Assembly (NCBI RefSeq): GCF_030611305.1
Contig: NZ_JAUWQB010000019.1
Span: 1 to 48,623 of the forward strand
Length of the DNA: 48,623 nucleotides
Source: Desulfobacula sp.
Lineage (GTDB): Bacteria; Desulfobacterota; Desulfobacteria; Desulfobacterales; Desulfobacteraceae
Direction of reading: 5' to 3'
Shown here: one piece after another, positions 1 through 9,429 of the stretch
Numbering within the stretch: position 1 is the first letter of the stretch
Layout: each line of letters opens with the position of its first letter
The notes under the pieces: model-generated
What the model saw: only the letters and a program-made list of their open reading frames with translations
Databases searched by the model: none
Told to the model about the DNA's origin: nothing
Made by a program: the position numbers and the translations under genes

Positions 1-1
1 T

Positions 2-40
2 GATAGTTATCGGATGAGAGAAGAGAAAAAGCAATTATAA
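2..40 (+). CDS. Possible C-terminal end of an upstream gene (partial)
   Basis: Frame 2 is open from the window edge for 12 codons and ends in TAA at 38-40, ten bases before a rho-independent terminator. The visible tail is short, charged and hydrophilic and cannot be assigned to a family. The terminator directly after it is the main reason to think a real plus-strand gene ends here. Frames 1 and 3 hit stops almost at once. Confidence 0.3.
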   Translation, partial: DSYRMREEKKQL

Positions 41-50
41 TTTAACCAGG

Positions 51-88
51 CTGGCAGTTCAAAAACAACGATCTGCCAGTTTTTTTTG
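51..88 (+). terminator. Rho-independent terminator
   Basis: A 7-bp stem (CTGGCAG at 51-57 with CTGCCAG at 73-79) encloses a 15-base loop and is followed by nine Ts. It faces right and would end the transcript of the partial gene at the window edge. Confidence 0.8.
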
Positions 89-208
89 CATACATTTTCA
101 AAGCAGGGATTTTATGACATTTTCACGCCGCCGCTCACAAATTTTGTGGGCATACGCTCCTCTTCGAGCCGAGGACAAGACGGACATTAATTTAAACCGG
201 AGAATAGT
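89..208. other. Intergenic stretch downstream of pyrF
   Basis: This stretch lies between the plus-strand terminator and the pyrF stop codon. It holds a short imperfectly centred palindrome, CACAAA-T-TTTGTG at 136-148, and a GC-richer patch near 125-180. No hairpin followed by a T run faces pyrF, so no terminator for pyrF is visible. No convincing ORF was found. Confidence 0.4.
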
Positions 209-940
209 TTAAGACTTGCTCAGGGCCGTTTCAATCTCTTTAATTACTTTTTGTGCAGCCATGGCAGGATCGTCGGCATCCCTTATGGGCCGGCCAATGA
301 CAATCAGGTCACTGCCAAGGGCAACTGCCTCGCCAGGTGTAGTTATCCTTTTTTGATCATCATTTTCAAGAAGTGTCCAGGAAGGCCTGATTCCCGGTGT
401 TACGGCCAGAAATTCATTTCCAAAAGTTTTTTTCACCTGCTGGACCTCTTTACCGGAGCAGACCACGCCTTTGCACCCGGCGTCATATGCCATTCTTGCC
501 CTGTACATGACCAGAAGACTGGGATCTTTTACAAACTTATCTTTAAATCCGGAAGCTTCAACCGTATTGGCATCATTATCCGTTAAAAGGGTGACACCCA
601 GAACGCCTGTTCTTCCCTGCCCGCCCTGCACAGCCTTTTCAAGCATATTTTTTGATGATGAACAATGGACTGTTACAAGATCAACTCCTAAGTTTGCAAC
701 CCTTCCCATGGCTTTTAGAACAGTAGCTGAAATATCATGAAGCTTGAGATCAAGAAATATTTTTGCACGGCTCTCTTTTTTTACCATTTGAACCACGGAA
801 GGCCCCTGATCAATAAACAGTTCCAGCCCGATTTTAAACATTCCCACCTTTGCATCAAGGAGTTTCACATACTCTTTTGCTTCCTTTACAGAAGCAAAAT
901 CCAATGGAAATACAATATAATCCTTACCTGTTTTTTGCAT
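209..940 (-). CDS. pyrF: Orotidine 5'-phosphate decarboxylase
   Basis: This cytoplasmic enzyme converts OMP to UMP, the last step of de novo pyrimidine synthesis. The catalytic DxKxxD signature is visible as DLKLHDI, with Asp64, Lys66 and Asp69. It is preceded by the N-terminal substrate strand IVFPLDFAS and followed by late strands including GVVCSGKE and the phosphate-binding region VIGRPI. The length of 243 residues is usual for the short bacterial PyrF group. A longer frame begins with TTG at 946, but that codon sits one base from the AAGGA Shine-Dalgarno; ATG at 940 lies seven bases from it and is preferred. The gene follows the diguanylate cyclase on the same strand after about 80 bases and is functionally unrelated to it. 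Confidence 0.95.
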   Translation of the reverse strand: MQKTGKDYIVFPLDFASVKEAKEYVKLLDAKVGMFKIGLELFIDQGPSVVQMVKKESRAKIFLDLKLHDISATVLKAMGRVANLGVDLVTVHCSSSKNMLEKAVQGGQGRTGVLGVTLLTDNDANTVEASGFKDKFVKDPSLLVMYRARMAYDAGCKGVVCSGKEVQQVKKTFGNEFLAVTPGIRPSWTLLENDDQKRITTPGEAVALGSDLIVIGRPIRDADDPAMAAQKVIKEIETALSKS

Positions 941-1023
941 AACCAAATCCTTATCGATTAATTCAGAATCATGAATATGGCAACACTGATTTTAAAAGAA
1001 ATATTCATTATCTTACAGAATTT

Positions 1024-1932
1024 CTATATATTATCTGCATAAACAACGCTGTCTCGCCCAATTTTCTTGGCATGATATAAAGCTGTATCTGCTGCCGCCA
1101 GCAATACGTCAGAATTTTCAACACCCGTATATTGGGACACCCCGATACTGACAGTAATTGAGACATTCCCTTTTTCAGTGGAGATTTCACTGTTACAAAC
1201 GTACTCACAGATCCGTTCAAACATGACGTCCTGTTTTAACCCTTTAGATCCAGAAGCCACAACCAGGAATTCTTCACCCCCAATCCGGCCCACATGGTCA
1301 TTTAACCGCAACTTGTCCGCGACCAATCGGGTAAAAGCAATCAATACCTCATCACCAATTTGATGGCCATAGGTATCATTCACCTTTTTAAAATAATCAA
1401 GATCACACACGCCAACGCACAGACCGGTTTTTTCCCGTTTCGCCCTGGCAATCTCTTTTTCCAGCAGTTCCATAATTGCCCGGCGGTTGTAAATATTGGT
1501 TAAAGGATCATGCATGGCTTCATGTTTCAGTGATTTGTATGCATCGACAAGTTCGAATTGGAGCTTTACCATCCGTTTGCCGACATTGATTCTGGCTCTG
1601 AGCTCTTGATTATCATAGGGTTTTGAAATAAAATCGTTTGCACCTGCTTCAAGGGCCTTGACGATATCCTTTTTCTCATCTTTTGACGTCAGAACAATCA
1701 GGTAGGGTGGATCGGAGGTATCGATTTCACGTATCCTTTGACAAACCTCAATCCCGTTTATTCCAGGCATTTGCCAGTCAAGGATAGCAAGTCTGGGCGC
1801 ATCTTTAGATTGCATGACATCCCATGCTTCTTTTCCATCGCACGCCAAAACCAGAGTAAAGCCCCATTTTTTTAAAACTGACTCCAACATGATCCGGGAA
1901 GTCCTGTCATCTTCGGCAATCAATATTTTCAT
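1024..1932 (-). CDS. Response regulator with GGDEF output (diguanylate cyclase)
   Basis: This 302-residue protein has two domains. Residues 1-120 are a receiver with acidic residues AEDD near 6-9, phospho-acceptor Asp52 in LAILDWQMPG and conserved Lys104 in FISKP. Residues 135-300 are a GGDEF domain with an intact active motif GGEEF at 218-222. An RxxD inhibitory site (Arg209 to Asp212) sits exactly five residues before it, so c-di-GMP synthesis with product feedback is expected. The start codon overlaps the stop of the upstream hybrid kinase by one base (TGATG), which indicates translational coupling and makes the kinase the probable phosphodonor. The partnership is inferred from this arrangement. 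Confidence 0.93.
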   Translation of the reverse strand: MKILIAEDDRTSRIMLESVLKKWGFTLVLACDGKEAWDVMQSKDAPRLAILDWQMPGINGIEVCQRIREIDTSDPPYLIVLTSKDEKKDIVKALEAGANDFISKPYDNQELRARINVGKRMVKLQFELVDAYKSLKHEAMHDPLTNIYNRRAIMELLEKEIARAKREKTGLCVGVCDLDYFKKVNDTYGHQIGDEVLIAFTRLVADKLRLNDHVGRIGGEEFLVVASGSKGLKQDVMFERICEYVCNSEISTEKGNVSITVSIGVSQYTGVENSDVLLAAADTALYHAKKIGRDSVVYADNI

Positions 1933-4900
1933 CAGATCATTTCCTCCATTGTCTTTCTCAATTTATCAAATGCTTCCTCCAATTGGGGCACAAGAAGGAT
2001 AAGCATACCTAAATCCCCGGCTTTTCCGGCTGTTTCGATGTCATAAGCAATTTCTCTGAGGGCATCAGCTCCAACATTACCTGCTGCACCTTTGATTTGA
2101 TGTCCCTGTTTTCCTGCATCCTCTGTGTTTTTTTGATGAATAAACCCTTTAAGCGATTCCATCTGTCTTGGTATATCCTCTAAAAAACCTGAAATAACTA
2201 TTGCAGCCAGCTCTGCATCACCCAGCAAACGATCCATAAAAGCATCTTTATCAAATACCATCAGATCATTTTGTACAATTGTTTTTTGATTCAATGTCTT
2301 GTCAGGCGCAAGGTCCAAAAGCGCTGCCACCGACTTCTCTCTGGGTAACCAGCGTTCCAGGGCTTCCAAAAAGAGTTTTGCATCTACCGGTTTAGAGACA
2401 TAGTCATCCATGCCGGCTGAAATGCATTTATCCCGGTCTTTTTTCATGGCGTGAGCGGTCATTGCGATGATGGGTATTCTTTTTTTACCGGATTCAAATT
2501 CTTTTTCCCGAATTTGACGTGTGGCTTCAAGACCGTCCATTTCCGGCATCTGCATATCCATTAAAACAAGATTATAAAAAGATTCTTCAAGTGCTTTTAC
2601 GGCCTGGACACCATTTGATACCGTTTTTACACCAATAAAGCCAAATTTTTTTAAGAGGCCTGTAGCGACCTGCTGATTTGTAATGTTATCCTCGGCCAGG
2701 AGGATACGAATATTCTTTCTTTGCAGTTCTCGAACCGTGTGTCGGGTGATAATGCCACTTTCCTGTTGGGGTTTGGAATCACCGGATATAATAGTTGACA
2801 GGCAGTCAAACAGGTCTGAATGGCCCACCGGTTTCATTAAGTAGGCTGCAAATCCTGCTTTTTCAAATAATTTGGCATCCCCCACCTGCCCCATTGAGGT
2901 CATCATGATCAGGTGAACTGATTTGAGGTTATCATCTGCTTTAATGACCTTACCTAATGACAGACCGTCCATTCCAGGCATCTGCATATCTAAAATAGCA
3001 ACTTGAAAGGGATCTTTTTCATTGTCTGCCTGATAGAATTTAAGCAGGGCGTCAGATCCATCCACTGCACTTTTTACCCTGCACCTCCAGGAACCTAACT
3101 GGCCCTGAAGTATGTCACGATTGGTCTCATTGTCATCCACCACCAGGATATGGTATCCCTTCATGTCAGGCATGTGCACCGGCATGACGGGCTGTTCGGG
3201 CTCTTCCTGTTTTTTAAAACAAGCTGTAAACCAGAATTCAGATCCTTTGTCAACTTCACTGTTTAAACCGATTTCTCCCCCCATCATTTCACAAAATTTT
3301 TTGGAGATGGTCAGGCCCAGACCCGTGCCCCCGAATTTCCGGGTAGTGGAAGCATCTGCCTGTCTAAAACTTTGAAAGAGCAAATCATGTTTTTCTTCAG
3401 GGATACCGATACCGGTATCTTTTACGGAGAATAAAAGTTTAACCTCTTTTGGGGTCTCTTTTTTCAGGTACGACCGAACTGAAATTTCCCCTTTAGCGGT
3501 AAATTTGACAGCATTGCCCACAAGATTGGTAAGAATCTGCCGAAGCCGTCCGGGGTCACCCCGGATCAGGGCAGGCACGTCCGGGGATGCGGCGCAAATA
3601 AATTCCAGATTCTTTTTTTGAATACGTAAAGACATCATGGATGCAAAATTATCAAGCAGGGAACGCAGGTCAAAATCGATGACTTCCATCTCAAGCTTAC
3701 CGGCTTCTATCTTTGAAAAATCAAGGATATCATTAATCACGATTAAGAGGGATTCTCCACTGTTCCGCACGATGTTGGCATAATGACGCTGGTTACTGGT
3801 AAGACCTGTATCCAGTAAAAGACCGGTCATCCCGAGGACGCCGTTTAAAGGGGTGCGGATCTCATGGCTCATGTTGGCAAGAAATTCACTTTTGGCAGCG
3901 TTGGCAATTTCAGCTCTTTGAGCCATCATGTTTGCCCGTTCAATGGCTTTTTCAAGCTCCTGGTTCATCTGGTTTAATTCATCCTGTACTCGTTTTTCCC
4001 GGGTGATGTCCTGAAAATTAACCACAATGCCGTCGGGCTTGCCATGGGCATCCAGAAGCAGTGCCGCACCGATCCGGACTGCAATCGTACTGCCGCTTTT
4101 GGTTGTTCGCACCGTCTCAAACCCGAACAAGCCCTCCCCTTTTAAAACCCTGGCAACGGCTTTTTGCGCTGCCGAATTTTCTTTATCCGGAACAAAATCA
4201 ATCCGATTGCCCAAAAGCTCATCCGAACTCCATCCAAACACACGGGTAAAAGCAGGATTAAGATATGACACCTTGCCTTTTACATCATATACCAGCACCG
4301 GGTCTACAATGGTTTTCATCAAAGTTCTAAGCCTTCCTTCGCTTTCTCTCAGTGCTTCCTCGATTTTCCTGCGTTGTGTAACATCTGTAAGCACAGAAAT
4401 TTTTTGATCCTTTAAAAAAGTGGACCTGAATTCTATGTGTTTTGACTGGCCATCTTTACATCTAATCTTGAATTCTCTATGCTTTCCAAGATATGAATGA
4501 TTGCTGTCATTGCTCCATACTCCAGAGACCTTCTTGCGATAATTTTTATCTGGATAGGCTTTCTTAAACCAGTCCTCTTTGGTGGGAATATCTTTAAGCG
4601 TATATCCTGTAATTTTTGTAAAAAAAGGATTTACATAAAGGTATTCACCATTGTTATCAATCAATGTAATTCCATGGGGTGTGCTTTCAAGAATTGTCGA
4701 AAGGGTTTCTTTCTCTTTTTGTCGGGCCTTTTCTTCCTTTTTGCGATGGGTGATATCCCGCCAGATAGTATGAATTTTATGGTTACCTTCCTGGTTGGAA
4801 ATCGTCGTTAGAAGAACCTCTACAGGGAAAACTTCTCCATTTGCTCTGATGTGATCCCATTCAAACAGATGACTGCCGTTTTTCAGCGCAAGACCCATCA

Positions 4901-5567
4901 TTTTTTTTGCTTTTATGAAAGAGTTTTCGCCATCCGGTTGATTGTCCGGGGAAAGTTCTGAAGGATGAGTTTTAAGAAGTTCTATTTTATTTTTATACCC
5001 CATCATATCCACTGTTGCCTGGTTGCAGTCAACAAATTTTTCATTTTCGATTATCAAAATAGCATCCTTTGATTTTTTAAACAGGATACGATATTTTTCC
5101 TCACTTTCTATAAGCGCTTGTTCGGTCTTTTTGGGGTCGGTGATGTCATTTCCTGAACTTAAAGATCCAACAATGTCACCATTTGAATCTTTTAAAATAG
5201 CGTTGTGCCAGGCAATAATACGCCTTGTTCCATCTTTTCTTAAAACCAAATTTTCATAATACTCAATCGGTTCAACAACACCTGCCATTAATTGATGAAA
5301 AATCGTTAAAACTTCTTCCTGAAACCGTTCCGGCAGACAGGTTTTAAACCAGTTTTTACCGACAAGTTCTTCTTTTCGATATCCTAGAGTTTCCAAGCCG
5401 TATTCATTAATAAGCGTGATGTTCCCTTCTTTGTCAAGAGCAACAAATAAGACCCTGGCAATAGAAAAATATTTTCGGGCCTGGTACTCACTGTTATGGC
5501 TGAAAACCTGCTGTTCTAATTCTTTTACCCTGAGCTCCAGTGCTTCGTAGCTTAGCTTTTTTTTCAT
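1932..5567 (-). CDS. Hybrid sensor histidine kinase, multi-PAS, two receivers and Hpt (BarA-like layout)
   Basis: This 1211-residue phosphorelay kinase starts with a short coiled segment, then has about four PAS domains at roughly 30-150, 155-280, 285-405 and 410-530. A dimerisation/phosphoacceptor domain follows with His568 in [12 protein letters not shown], and then an HATPase_c domain with the N box and G boxes ([16 protein letters not shown]). Two receiver domains carry Asp860 (ILDMQMPG) and Asp1004 ([11 protein letters not shown]). A C-terminal Hpt domain carries His1156 in HQIKGAAGN. No transmembrane segment is evident, so it is probably cytoplasmic and senses through PAS. The internal His-Asp-His chain and the coupled receiver-GGDEF gene suggest a phosphorelay ending in c-di-GMP control. 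The ligand is unknown. Confidence 0.95.
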   Translation of the reverse strand: MKKKLSYEALELRVKELEQQVFSHNSEYQARKYFSIARVLFVALDKEGNITLINEYGLETLGYRKEELVGKNWFKTCLPERFQEEVLTIFHQLMAGVVEPIEYYENLVLRKDGTRRIIAWHNAILKDSNGDIVGSLSSGNDITDPKKTEQALIESEEKYRILFKKSKDAILIIENEKFVDCNQATVDMMGYKNKIELLKTHPSELSPDNQPDGENSFIKAKKMMGLALKNGSHLFEWDHIRANGEVFPVEVLLTTISNQEGNHKIHTIWRDITHRKKEEKARQKEKETLSTILESTPHGITLIDNNGEYLYVNPFFTKITGYTLKDIPTKEDWFKKAYPDKNYRKKVSGVWSNDSNHSYLGKHREFKIRCKDGQSKHIEFRSTFLKDQKISVLTDVTQRRKIEEALRESEGRLRTLMKTIVDPVLVYDVKGKVSYLNPAFTRVFGWSSDELLGNRIDFVPDKENSAAQKAVARVLKGEGLFGFETVRTTKSGSTIAVRIGAALLLDAHGKPDGIVVNFQDITREKRVQDELNQMNQELEKAIERANMMAQRAEIANAAKSEFLANMSHEIRTPLNGVLGMTGLLLDTGLTSNQRHYANIVRNSGESLLIVINDILDFSKIEAGKLEMEVIDFDLRSLLDNFASMMSLRIQKKNLEFICAASPDVPALIRGDPGRLRQILTNLVGNAVKFTAKGEISVRSYLKKETPKEVKLLFSVKDTGIGIPEEKHDLLFQSFRQADASTTRKFGGTGLGLTISKKFCEMMGGEIGLNSEVDKGSEFWFTACFKKQEEPEQPVMPVHMPDMKGYHILVVDDNETNRDILQGQLGSWRCRVKSAVDGSDALLKFYQADNEKDPFQVAILDMQMPGMDGLSLGKVIKADDNLKSVHLIMMTSMGQVGDAKLFEKAGFAAYLMKPVGHSDLFDCLSTIISGDSKPQQESGIITRHTVRELQRKNIRILLAEDNITNQQVATGLLKKFGFIGVKTVSNGVQAVKALEESFYNLVLMDMQMPEMDGLEATRQIREKEFESGKKRIPIIAMTAHAMKKDRDKCISAGMDDYVSKPVDAKLFLEALERWLPREKSVAALLDLAPDKTLNQKTIVQNDLMVFDKDAFMDRLLGDAELAAIVISGFLEDIPRQMESLKGFIHQKNTEDAGKQGHQIKGAAGNVGADALREIAYDIETAGKAGDLGMLILLVPQLEEAFDKLRKTMEEMI

Positions 5568-5591
5568 ACAAAAATTCCATGTATTAAAAAG

Positions 5592-5620
5592 TGAAAAAAT
5601 TGCTTATTCTCTCCTATAAT
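5592..5620 (+). promoter_or_regulatory. Possible promoter for ilvH-selA operon
   Basis: A perfect -10 hexamer TATAAT lies at 5615-5620. The -35 candidate 17 bases upstream (TGAAAA, 5592-5597) is poor. Transcription from here would give a leader of about 75 bases before ilvH. It overlaps the better minus-strand promoter of the kinase gene. Confidence 0.4.
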
Positions 5621-5641
5621 CTGGTTAGAGGCTTTAGTCAA
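5613..5641 (-). promoter_or_regulatory. Sigma-70-type promoter for the hybrid kinase operon
   Basis: Read on the minus strand, TTGACT (5636-5641) is followed after exactly 17 bases by TATAGG (5613-5618), five and four matches to consensus. It lies about 45 bases upstream of the kinase start codon. Confidence 0.55.
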
Positions 5642-5702
5642 CAATCTCACCAGTTTATTCTTAGCTTTACAAATCCGCCAATCATTGATACTGATTCAAA
5701 TT

Positions 5703-6200
5703 ATGAATCAGGACAAATATATACTTACCATGCTGGTAGAAAACGAACCCGGTGTAACAGCCAGAATTGCAGGACTTTTTGCCGGACGAGGCTATAATAT
5801 TGAAACCATCTGCGGTGCCCCCACAGCCAATCCAAAAATGTCCAGAATCACCATTACAACAAAAGCCAATCCTCTCCAGCTCGAACAATGCAAAAAACAG
5901 ATTAAGCGCCTTGTAAATGTCATTAAACTCAGAAACATGACAGGAGAAAAAGCTGTAAAACGTGAGATGGCCCTTGTTTGCGTTAAAGTAACGCCTGAAA
6001 CCCTGAAAAAAATAAAAAAAATTATCACAGCCTTTGACGGCCGCATGATGGATGCGGGTCAGCAATATTATATTTTCGAAGCAACCGGCAATGAGGATAC
6101 GATTGATGAGCTTCTTGCCCTGCTTGAACCGTTTGGCATCAAGAAAGTTGCAAGATCAGGAGTACTGGCCCTTTATAAAGAATCCAAGGGGGGAAAATGA
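5703..6200 (+). CDS. ilvH: Acetolactate synthase small (regulatory) subunit
   Basis: This is the regulatory subunit of acetohydroxyacid synthase, which binds valine and stimulates the catalytic IlvB/IlvI subunit in branched-chain amino acid synthesis. The protein of about 165 residues has an N-terminal ACT domain (LVENEPGVTARIAGLFAGRG, then YNIETICGA) and a second ACT-like half starting near KREMALVCVKV. ATG at 5703 is chosen over the in-frame TTG at 5685 because it gives the family's usual short lead into the first ACT strand; neither has a strong Shine-Dalgarno. The stop overlaps selA as ATGA. No catalytic subunit gene lies nearby, which is unusual for this gene. Confidence 0.92.
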   Translation: MNQDKYILTMLVENEPGVTARIAGLFAGRGYNIETICGAPTANPKMSRITITTKANPLQLEQCKKQIKRLVNVIKLRNMTGEKAVKREMALVCVKVTPETLKKIKKIITAFDGRMMDAGQQYYIFEATGNEDTIDELLALLEPFGIKKVARSGVLALYKESKGGK

Positions 6201-7603
6201 CCTGTTCGGACAAGCACGAAAGCCTCAAGAATTTGCCAGGCGTTGATCATATTCTGGAACTTGTAAAAAAGGACGATCGCTTCCTTGATATCCCCCGAAG
6301 TGTGATTCTTGATTCCGTAAGATCCGCCCTTGAAAATATAAGGAAAGATATTCTGGCGGATATTGAAACACCGACAACCGATGAAACCATCCTTATGAAG
6401 ATGCAACTCCTTGCAAAAGAGAAAATCCGGCCCAGACTTGTTAGTGTCATCAATGCCACCGGCGTAGTTCTCCATACCAATCTCGGTCGGGCTCTTTTAT
6501 GTGACGATGCATTGAAGAATATAATAAGTGTTGCCCAATCCTATTCCAACCTTGAGCTGAAAATTAAAACCGGCAAAAGAGGGATTCGATATGAAGCGGT
6601 GGATGAACTGATCTGTGAATTGACCGGTGCCCAGAGTGCCATTGTTGTAAACAATAATGCCGGCGCAGTATTACTGGCGTTGAACACCGTGGCCAAAGAC
6701 ACACAGGTTGTTGTATCCAGAGGCGAGCTTGTTGAAATCGGCGGGTCTTTCAGAGTACCGGATGTGATGTCAAAAAGCGGATGCATCTTAAAGGAAGTGG
6801 GTACCACAAACCGAACACACCTCAAGGATTATGAAAATGCAATATCGGATAACACAGGGCTTTTTTTAAAAGTTCATGCCAGTAATTATAAAATTGAAGG
6901 CTTTACTGCCAGTGTTGCCTTAAAAGACCTGGTATTACTTGGAAAAGATACAAACATACCGGTTATGGAAGACCTTGGATCCGGAACCTTAATTGATTTC
7001 TCAAAATACGGTCTTCCCCCGGAGCCCACGGTTGCAGATTCTGTTCGTTCCGGCGCAGATGTTGTAACATTCAGCGGGGATAAACTTTTGGGAGGGCCCC
7101 AGACCGGAATCATTGTCGGGCGAAAAGAGACCATTGATCAAATCAAAAAAAATCCTTTAACCCGGGCCCTGAGAGTTGATAAACTGACCCTTGCAGCCCT
7201 TGAATCAACATTAAAACTTTACAGGGATGAGGAAAAAGCCATCCGGGAAATACCCACCTTAAGAATGCTGACCCTGTCCTTTAAAGATATTTGTAAAAAA
7301 GCCACCTTGTTATTCAAAACTATTGAGGATGATATCGGGTCCCTGGCTGATATTGATTTTGCGGACCTGAATTCAAGGCCGGGCGGAGGCTCCTTTCCCG
7401 AACTGAATCTTCCGACCCGGTGTATCACCATTCAACCTAAAAACATGTCGGTATCCAAACTTGAAATCAACATGCGTCTGTCAACACCGGCCATTATCGG
7501 CAGAATAGAAAATAATAAATATATTTTGGATCCCAGAACGATTCAAACCGGCCAGGAAGTAGTCATCTCTTCAACCTTAGCCAAAGTACTGGTAAAAAAA
7601 TGA
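6197..7603 (+). CDS. selA: L-seryl-tRNA(Sec) selenium transferase
   Basis: This PLP enzyme converts seryl-tRNA(Sec) to selenocysteinyl-tRNA(Sec) using selenophosphate. The 468 residues match the normal family length. The fold-type I core shows NATGVVLHTNLGRALL near the N-terminal third, the cofactor loop AIVVNNNAGAVLLAL, MEDLGSG, and the Schiff-base lysine Lys296 in FSGDKLLGGPQTG, close to the position known in E. coli SelA. The start overlaps the ilvH stop (ATGA) and the stop overlaps the next gene (ATGA), so three genes are translationally chained. SelB, SelC and SelD are not in the window. The gene implies selenocysteine use by the organism. Confidence 0.97.
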   Translation: MTCSDKHESLKNLPGVDHILELVKKDDRFLDIPRSVILDSVRSALENIRKDILADIETPTTDETILMKMQLLAKEKIRPRLVSVINATGVVLHTNLGRALLCDDALKNIISVAQSYSNLELKIKTGKRGIRYEAVDELICELTGAQSAIVVNNNAGAVLLALNTVAKDTQVVVSRGELVEIGGSFRVPDVMSKSGCILKEVGTTNRTHLKDYENAISDNTGLFLKVHASNYKIEGFTASVALKDLVLLGKDTNIPVMEDLGSGTLIDFSKYGLPPEPTVADSVRSGADVVTFSGDKLLGGPQTGIIVGRKETIDQIKKNPLTRALRVDKLTLAALESTLKLYRDEEKAIREIPTLRMLTLSFKDICKKATLLFKTIEDDIGSLADIDFADLNSRPGGGSFPELNLPTRCITIQPKNMSVSKLEINMRLSTPAIIGRIENNKYILDPRTIQTGQEVVISSTLAKVLVKK

Positions 7604-8823
7604 CAAGCAAATTCTCTTCAAAAGAAATTCATTTTCTGAAAACCGATTCTGATGGTTTCAACCTAAAACCGCCTGAAACCTATTTTAGTGATCTTCTTCT
7701 GGAAAAAACGGTTCAGATCAAAACTTTTGAGAAAAGACTTTCAGAAGCAAAAATTCCTGGAAAAAAATTTTTATGTGCCATACTCCAGATTTCATCGGAT
7801 GTATCAGACTCTCTTCAGGAAAAAGCAAACGATACGTTTGAAGCCTTCTTTAACTCATTTTTGGATAATGAAAGAGGAATCTGGGAAACCTTAGGAGAAA
7901 CTTCGTTTGTTCTGGCATTCTGGGACTATGATAGTGAAAAAAAAGCCTCTCGGCTTATTGTTTCATTAAAAAATAAAATGTCGGCTGCCCTTAAGGCAGA
8001 TATTCTTGTAGGTGTGGCAAAATTTCCCTATCATGACTTTTCAAAATCTCAAACCTTTGCCAATGCACTCAAAGCCATAGATCATGCTGCCTTTTTCACG
8101 CCAGCCGCTCTGATACATTTTGATGCCACATCATTAAACATCAGTGGAGATCGACTTTACCAGCTTAATAAATCCGATATGGCAATCATAGAATATGAAA
8201 AAGGCCTTGAAATAGAACCCAATGACATTAACCTGATCAACAGCCTCGGGGTCTGTTTCGGTGTCATGGGGAACCTTGATAAGGCAAAACTTGAATTCAA
8301 AAAAGCCATGACGATTAACCCCAATGAACTCATGGTAATTTACAATATCGGCCTTCTTTATCAAATTGAAGGTGATCTTGACAAAGCCATCGTCTATTTA
8401 CGAAAAGCCCATGGCATTGATCCTTGTATTTTTGAAGTTGAACTTCTCCTTGGGCATCTGCTCATAAAAAAAGAACAGCCGGACCAGGCCATGCCTCATC
8501 TGGAAACGGCCAGCCGGATAAATCCGAAATCAGGCCTGGCTTTCAGAATGAAAGGTGAAATTTATCTTAATAGAAATCTTCCCGGAAAAGCAGACCGGGA
8601 ATTTAACAGGGCCATTAAACTGAATCCTTCTGACGCAGTTTCTTTGTCCGGATATGCAAAATCCCTGGAACTCCGGGGGAAAAACCTGAATATCGCTCTT
8701 ACCTTTGCAAAGAACAGTATTACCTTTGAACCGGACAATAAACTGTTCAAGGAAAGATTAAAAATTATCCAGGAAAAAATTGAAGGCACTACCCCTCACA
8801 AAAAAAAGAATAAAATAGCATAA
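7600..8823 (+). CDS. TPR protein with degenerate GGDEF-like N-terminal domain
   Basis: The protein has 407 residues. Residues about 57-175 have the strand and helix pattern of a nucleotide-cyclase (GGDEF) fold, but the place of the catalytic motif reads LGETSF (98-103), so catalysis is unlikely. The end of this region (ILVGVAKFP, then ALKAIDHAAFF) resembles the last part of GGDEF domains. Residues about 180-381 form five or six tetratricopeptide repeats, for instance around NLDKAKLEFKKAMTINP and DLDKAIVYLRKAHGIDP. No signal peptide or membrane segment is seen. The start overlaps selA by four bases. The GGDEF relationship is my reading by pattern; the TPR assignment is firm. A role as a scaffold or nucleotide sensor is possible but unproven. 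Confidence 0.8.
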   Translation: MTSKFSSKEIHFLKTDSDGFNLKPPETYFSDLLLEKTVQIKTFEKRLSEAKIPGKKFLCAILQISSDVSDSLQEKANDTFEAFFNSFLDNERGIWETLGETSFVLAFWDYDSEKKASRLIVSLKNKMSAALKADILVGVAKFPYHDFSKSQTFANALKAIDHAAFFTPAALIHFDATSLNISGDRLYQLNKSDMAIIEYEKGLEIEPNDINLINSLGVCFGVMGNLDKAKLEFKKAMTINPNELMVIYNIGLLYQIEGDLDKAIVYLRKAHGIDPCIFEVELLLGHLLIKKEQPDQAMPHLETASRINPKSGLAFRMKGEIYLNRNLPGKADREFNRAIKLNPSDAVSLSGYAKSLELRGKNLNIALTFAKNSITFEPDNKLFKERLKIIQEKIEGTTPHKKKNKIA

Positions 8824-8850
8824 TTAACCTATTGAAAAGAATAAACAACC

Positions 8851-9429
8851 ATGAAAAAACTTATTCAACAATCTGTTGATGAGAGTATCCGAGCAAAAAA
8901 AGAATTTTTTGCCGGGAATATTGAAAAAATAGAATCCTGTGCATCCATGATGGCCCTCACTCTAAAAAAAGGCAGGAAAATACTCTTATTTGGTAATGGC
9001 GGCAGTGCGGCAGACTGCCAGCATATTGCCGCTGAATTTGTCAACAGATTCCAGATGGAGAGAAGACCGCTGCCGGCTATTGCGCTTACCACGGACACAT
9101 CCATTATCACCAGTATCGGCAATGATTATTCCTATGAAGATATCTTTTTCAAACAACTCCAGGCTCTCGGGAAAAAAGAGGATATTGCCCTTGGCATCTC
9201 AACTTCGGGAAATTCCCCAAACGTCATCAAAGCAATGCGGGAAGCAAAACAAATGGGACTTTCCATCATTGGTTTCTCTGGAAACAAGGGAAAATTAAAA
9301 GATTTGAGCGATTTTTCCTTTTGTGTTGATTCCAACACCACAGCAAGAATACAGGAAGTTCATATTCTGCTGGCTCACATTTTGTGTGACCTTACAGAAA
9401 GGATTCTTTTCAATGAAAGATCCATTTAA
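8851..9429 (+). CDS. gmhA: SIS-domain phosphoheptose isomerase (GmhA family)
   Basis: This enzyme isomerises sedoheptulose 7-phosphate to D-glycero-D-manno-heptose 7-phosphate, the entry step of ADP-heptose synthesis for lipopolysaccharide core. In the 192 residues the sugar-phosphate loop FGNGGSAADCQH is followed by His58 and Glu62. The family signature ALTTDTSIITSIGNDY, the second phosphate loop GISTSGNSPN, and Gln168 and His176 near the C terminus match the known metal and active-site pattern. It starts 27 bases after the TPR gene and overlaps the next gene by 17 bases. No other heptose genes are in the window. A related SIS isomerase of different specificity cannot be excluded. Confidence 0.88.
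   Translation: MKKLIQQSVDESIRAKKEFFAGNIEKIESCASMMALTLKKGRKILLFGNGGSAADCQHIAAEFVNRFQMERRPLPAIALTTDTSIITSIGNDYSYEDIFFKQLQALGKKEDIALGISTSGNSPNVIKAMREAKQMGLSIIGFSGNKGKLKDLSDFSFCVDSNTTARIQEVHILLAHILCDLTERILFNERSI

Noticed and set aside
136-148. CACAAA-T-TTTGTG palindrome as a pyrF terminator
   Set aside because: The stem is AT-rich and short and no T run follows it on the minus strand.
9323-9412. N-terminal extension of the gene at 9413
   Set aside because: The extension is wholly inside gmhA in another frame, while ATG 9413 has a proper ribosome site.
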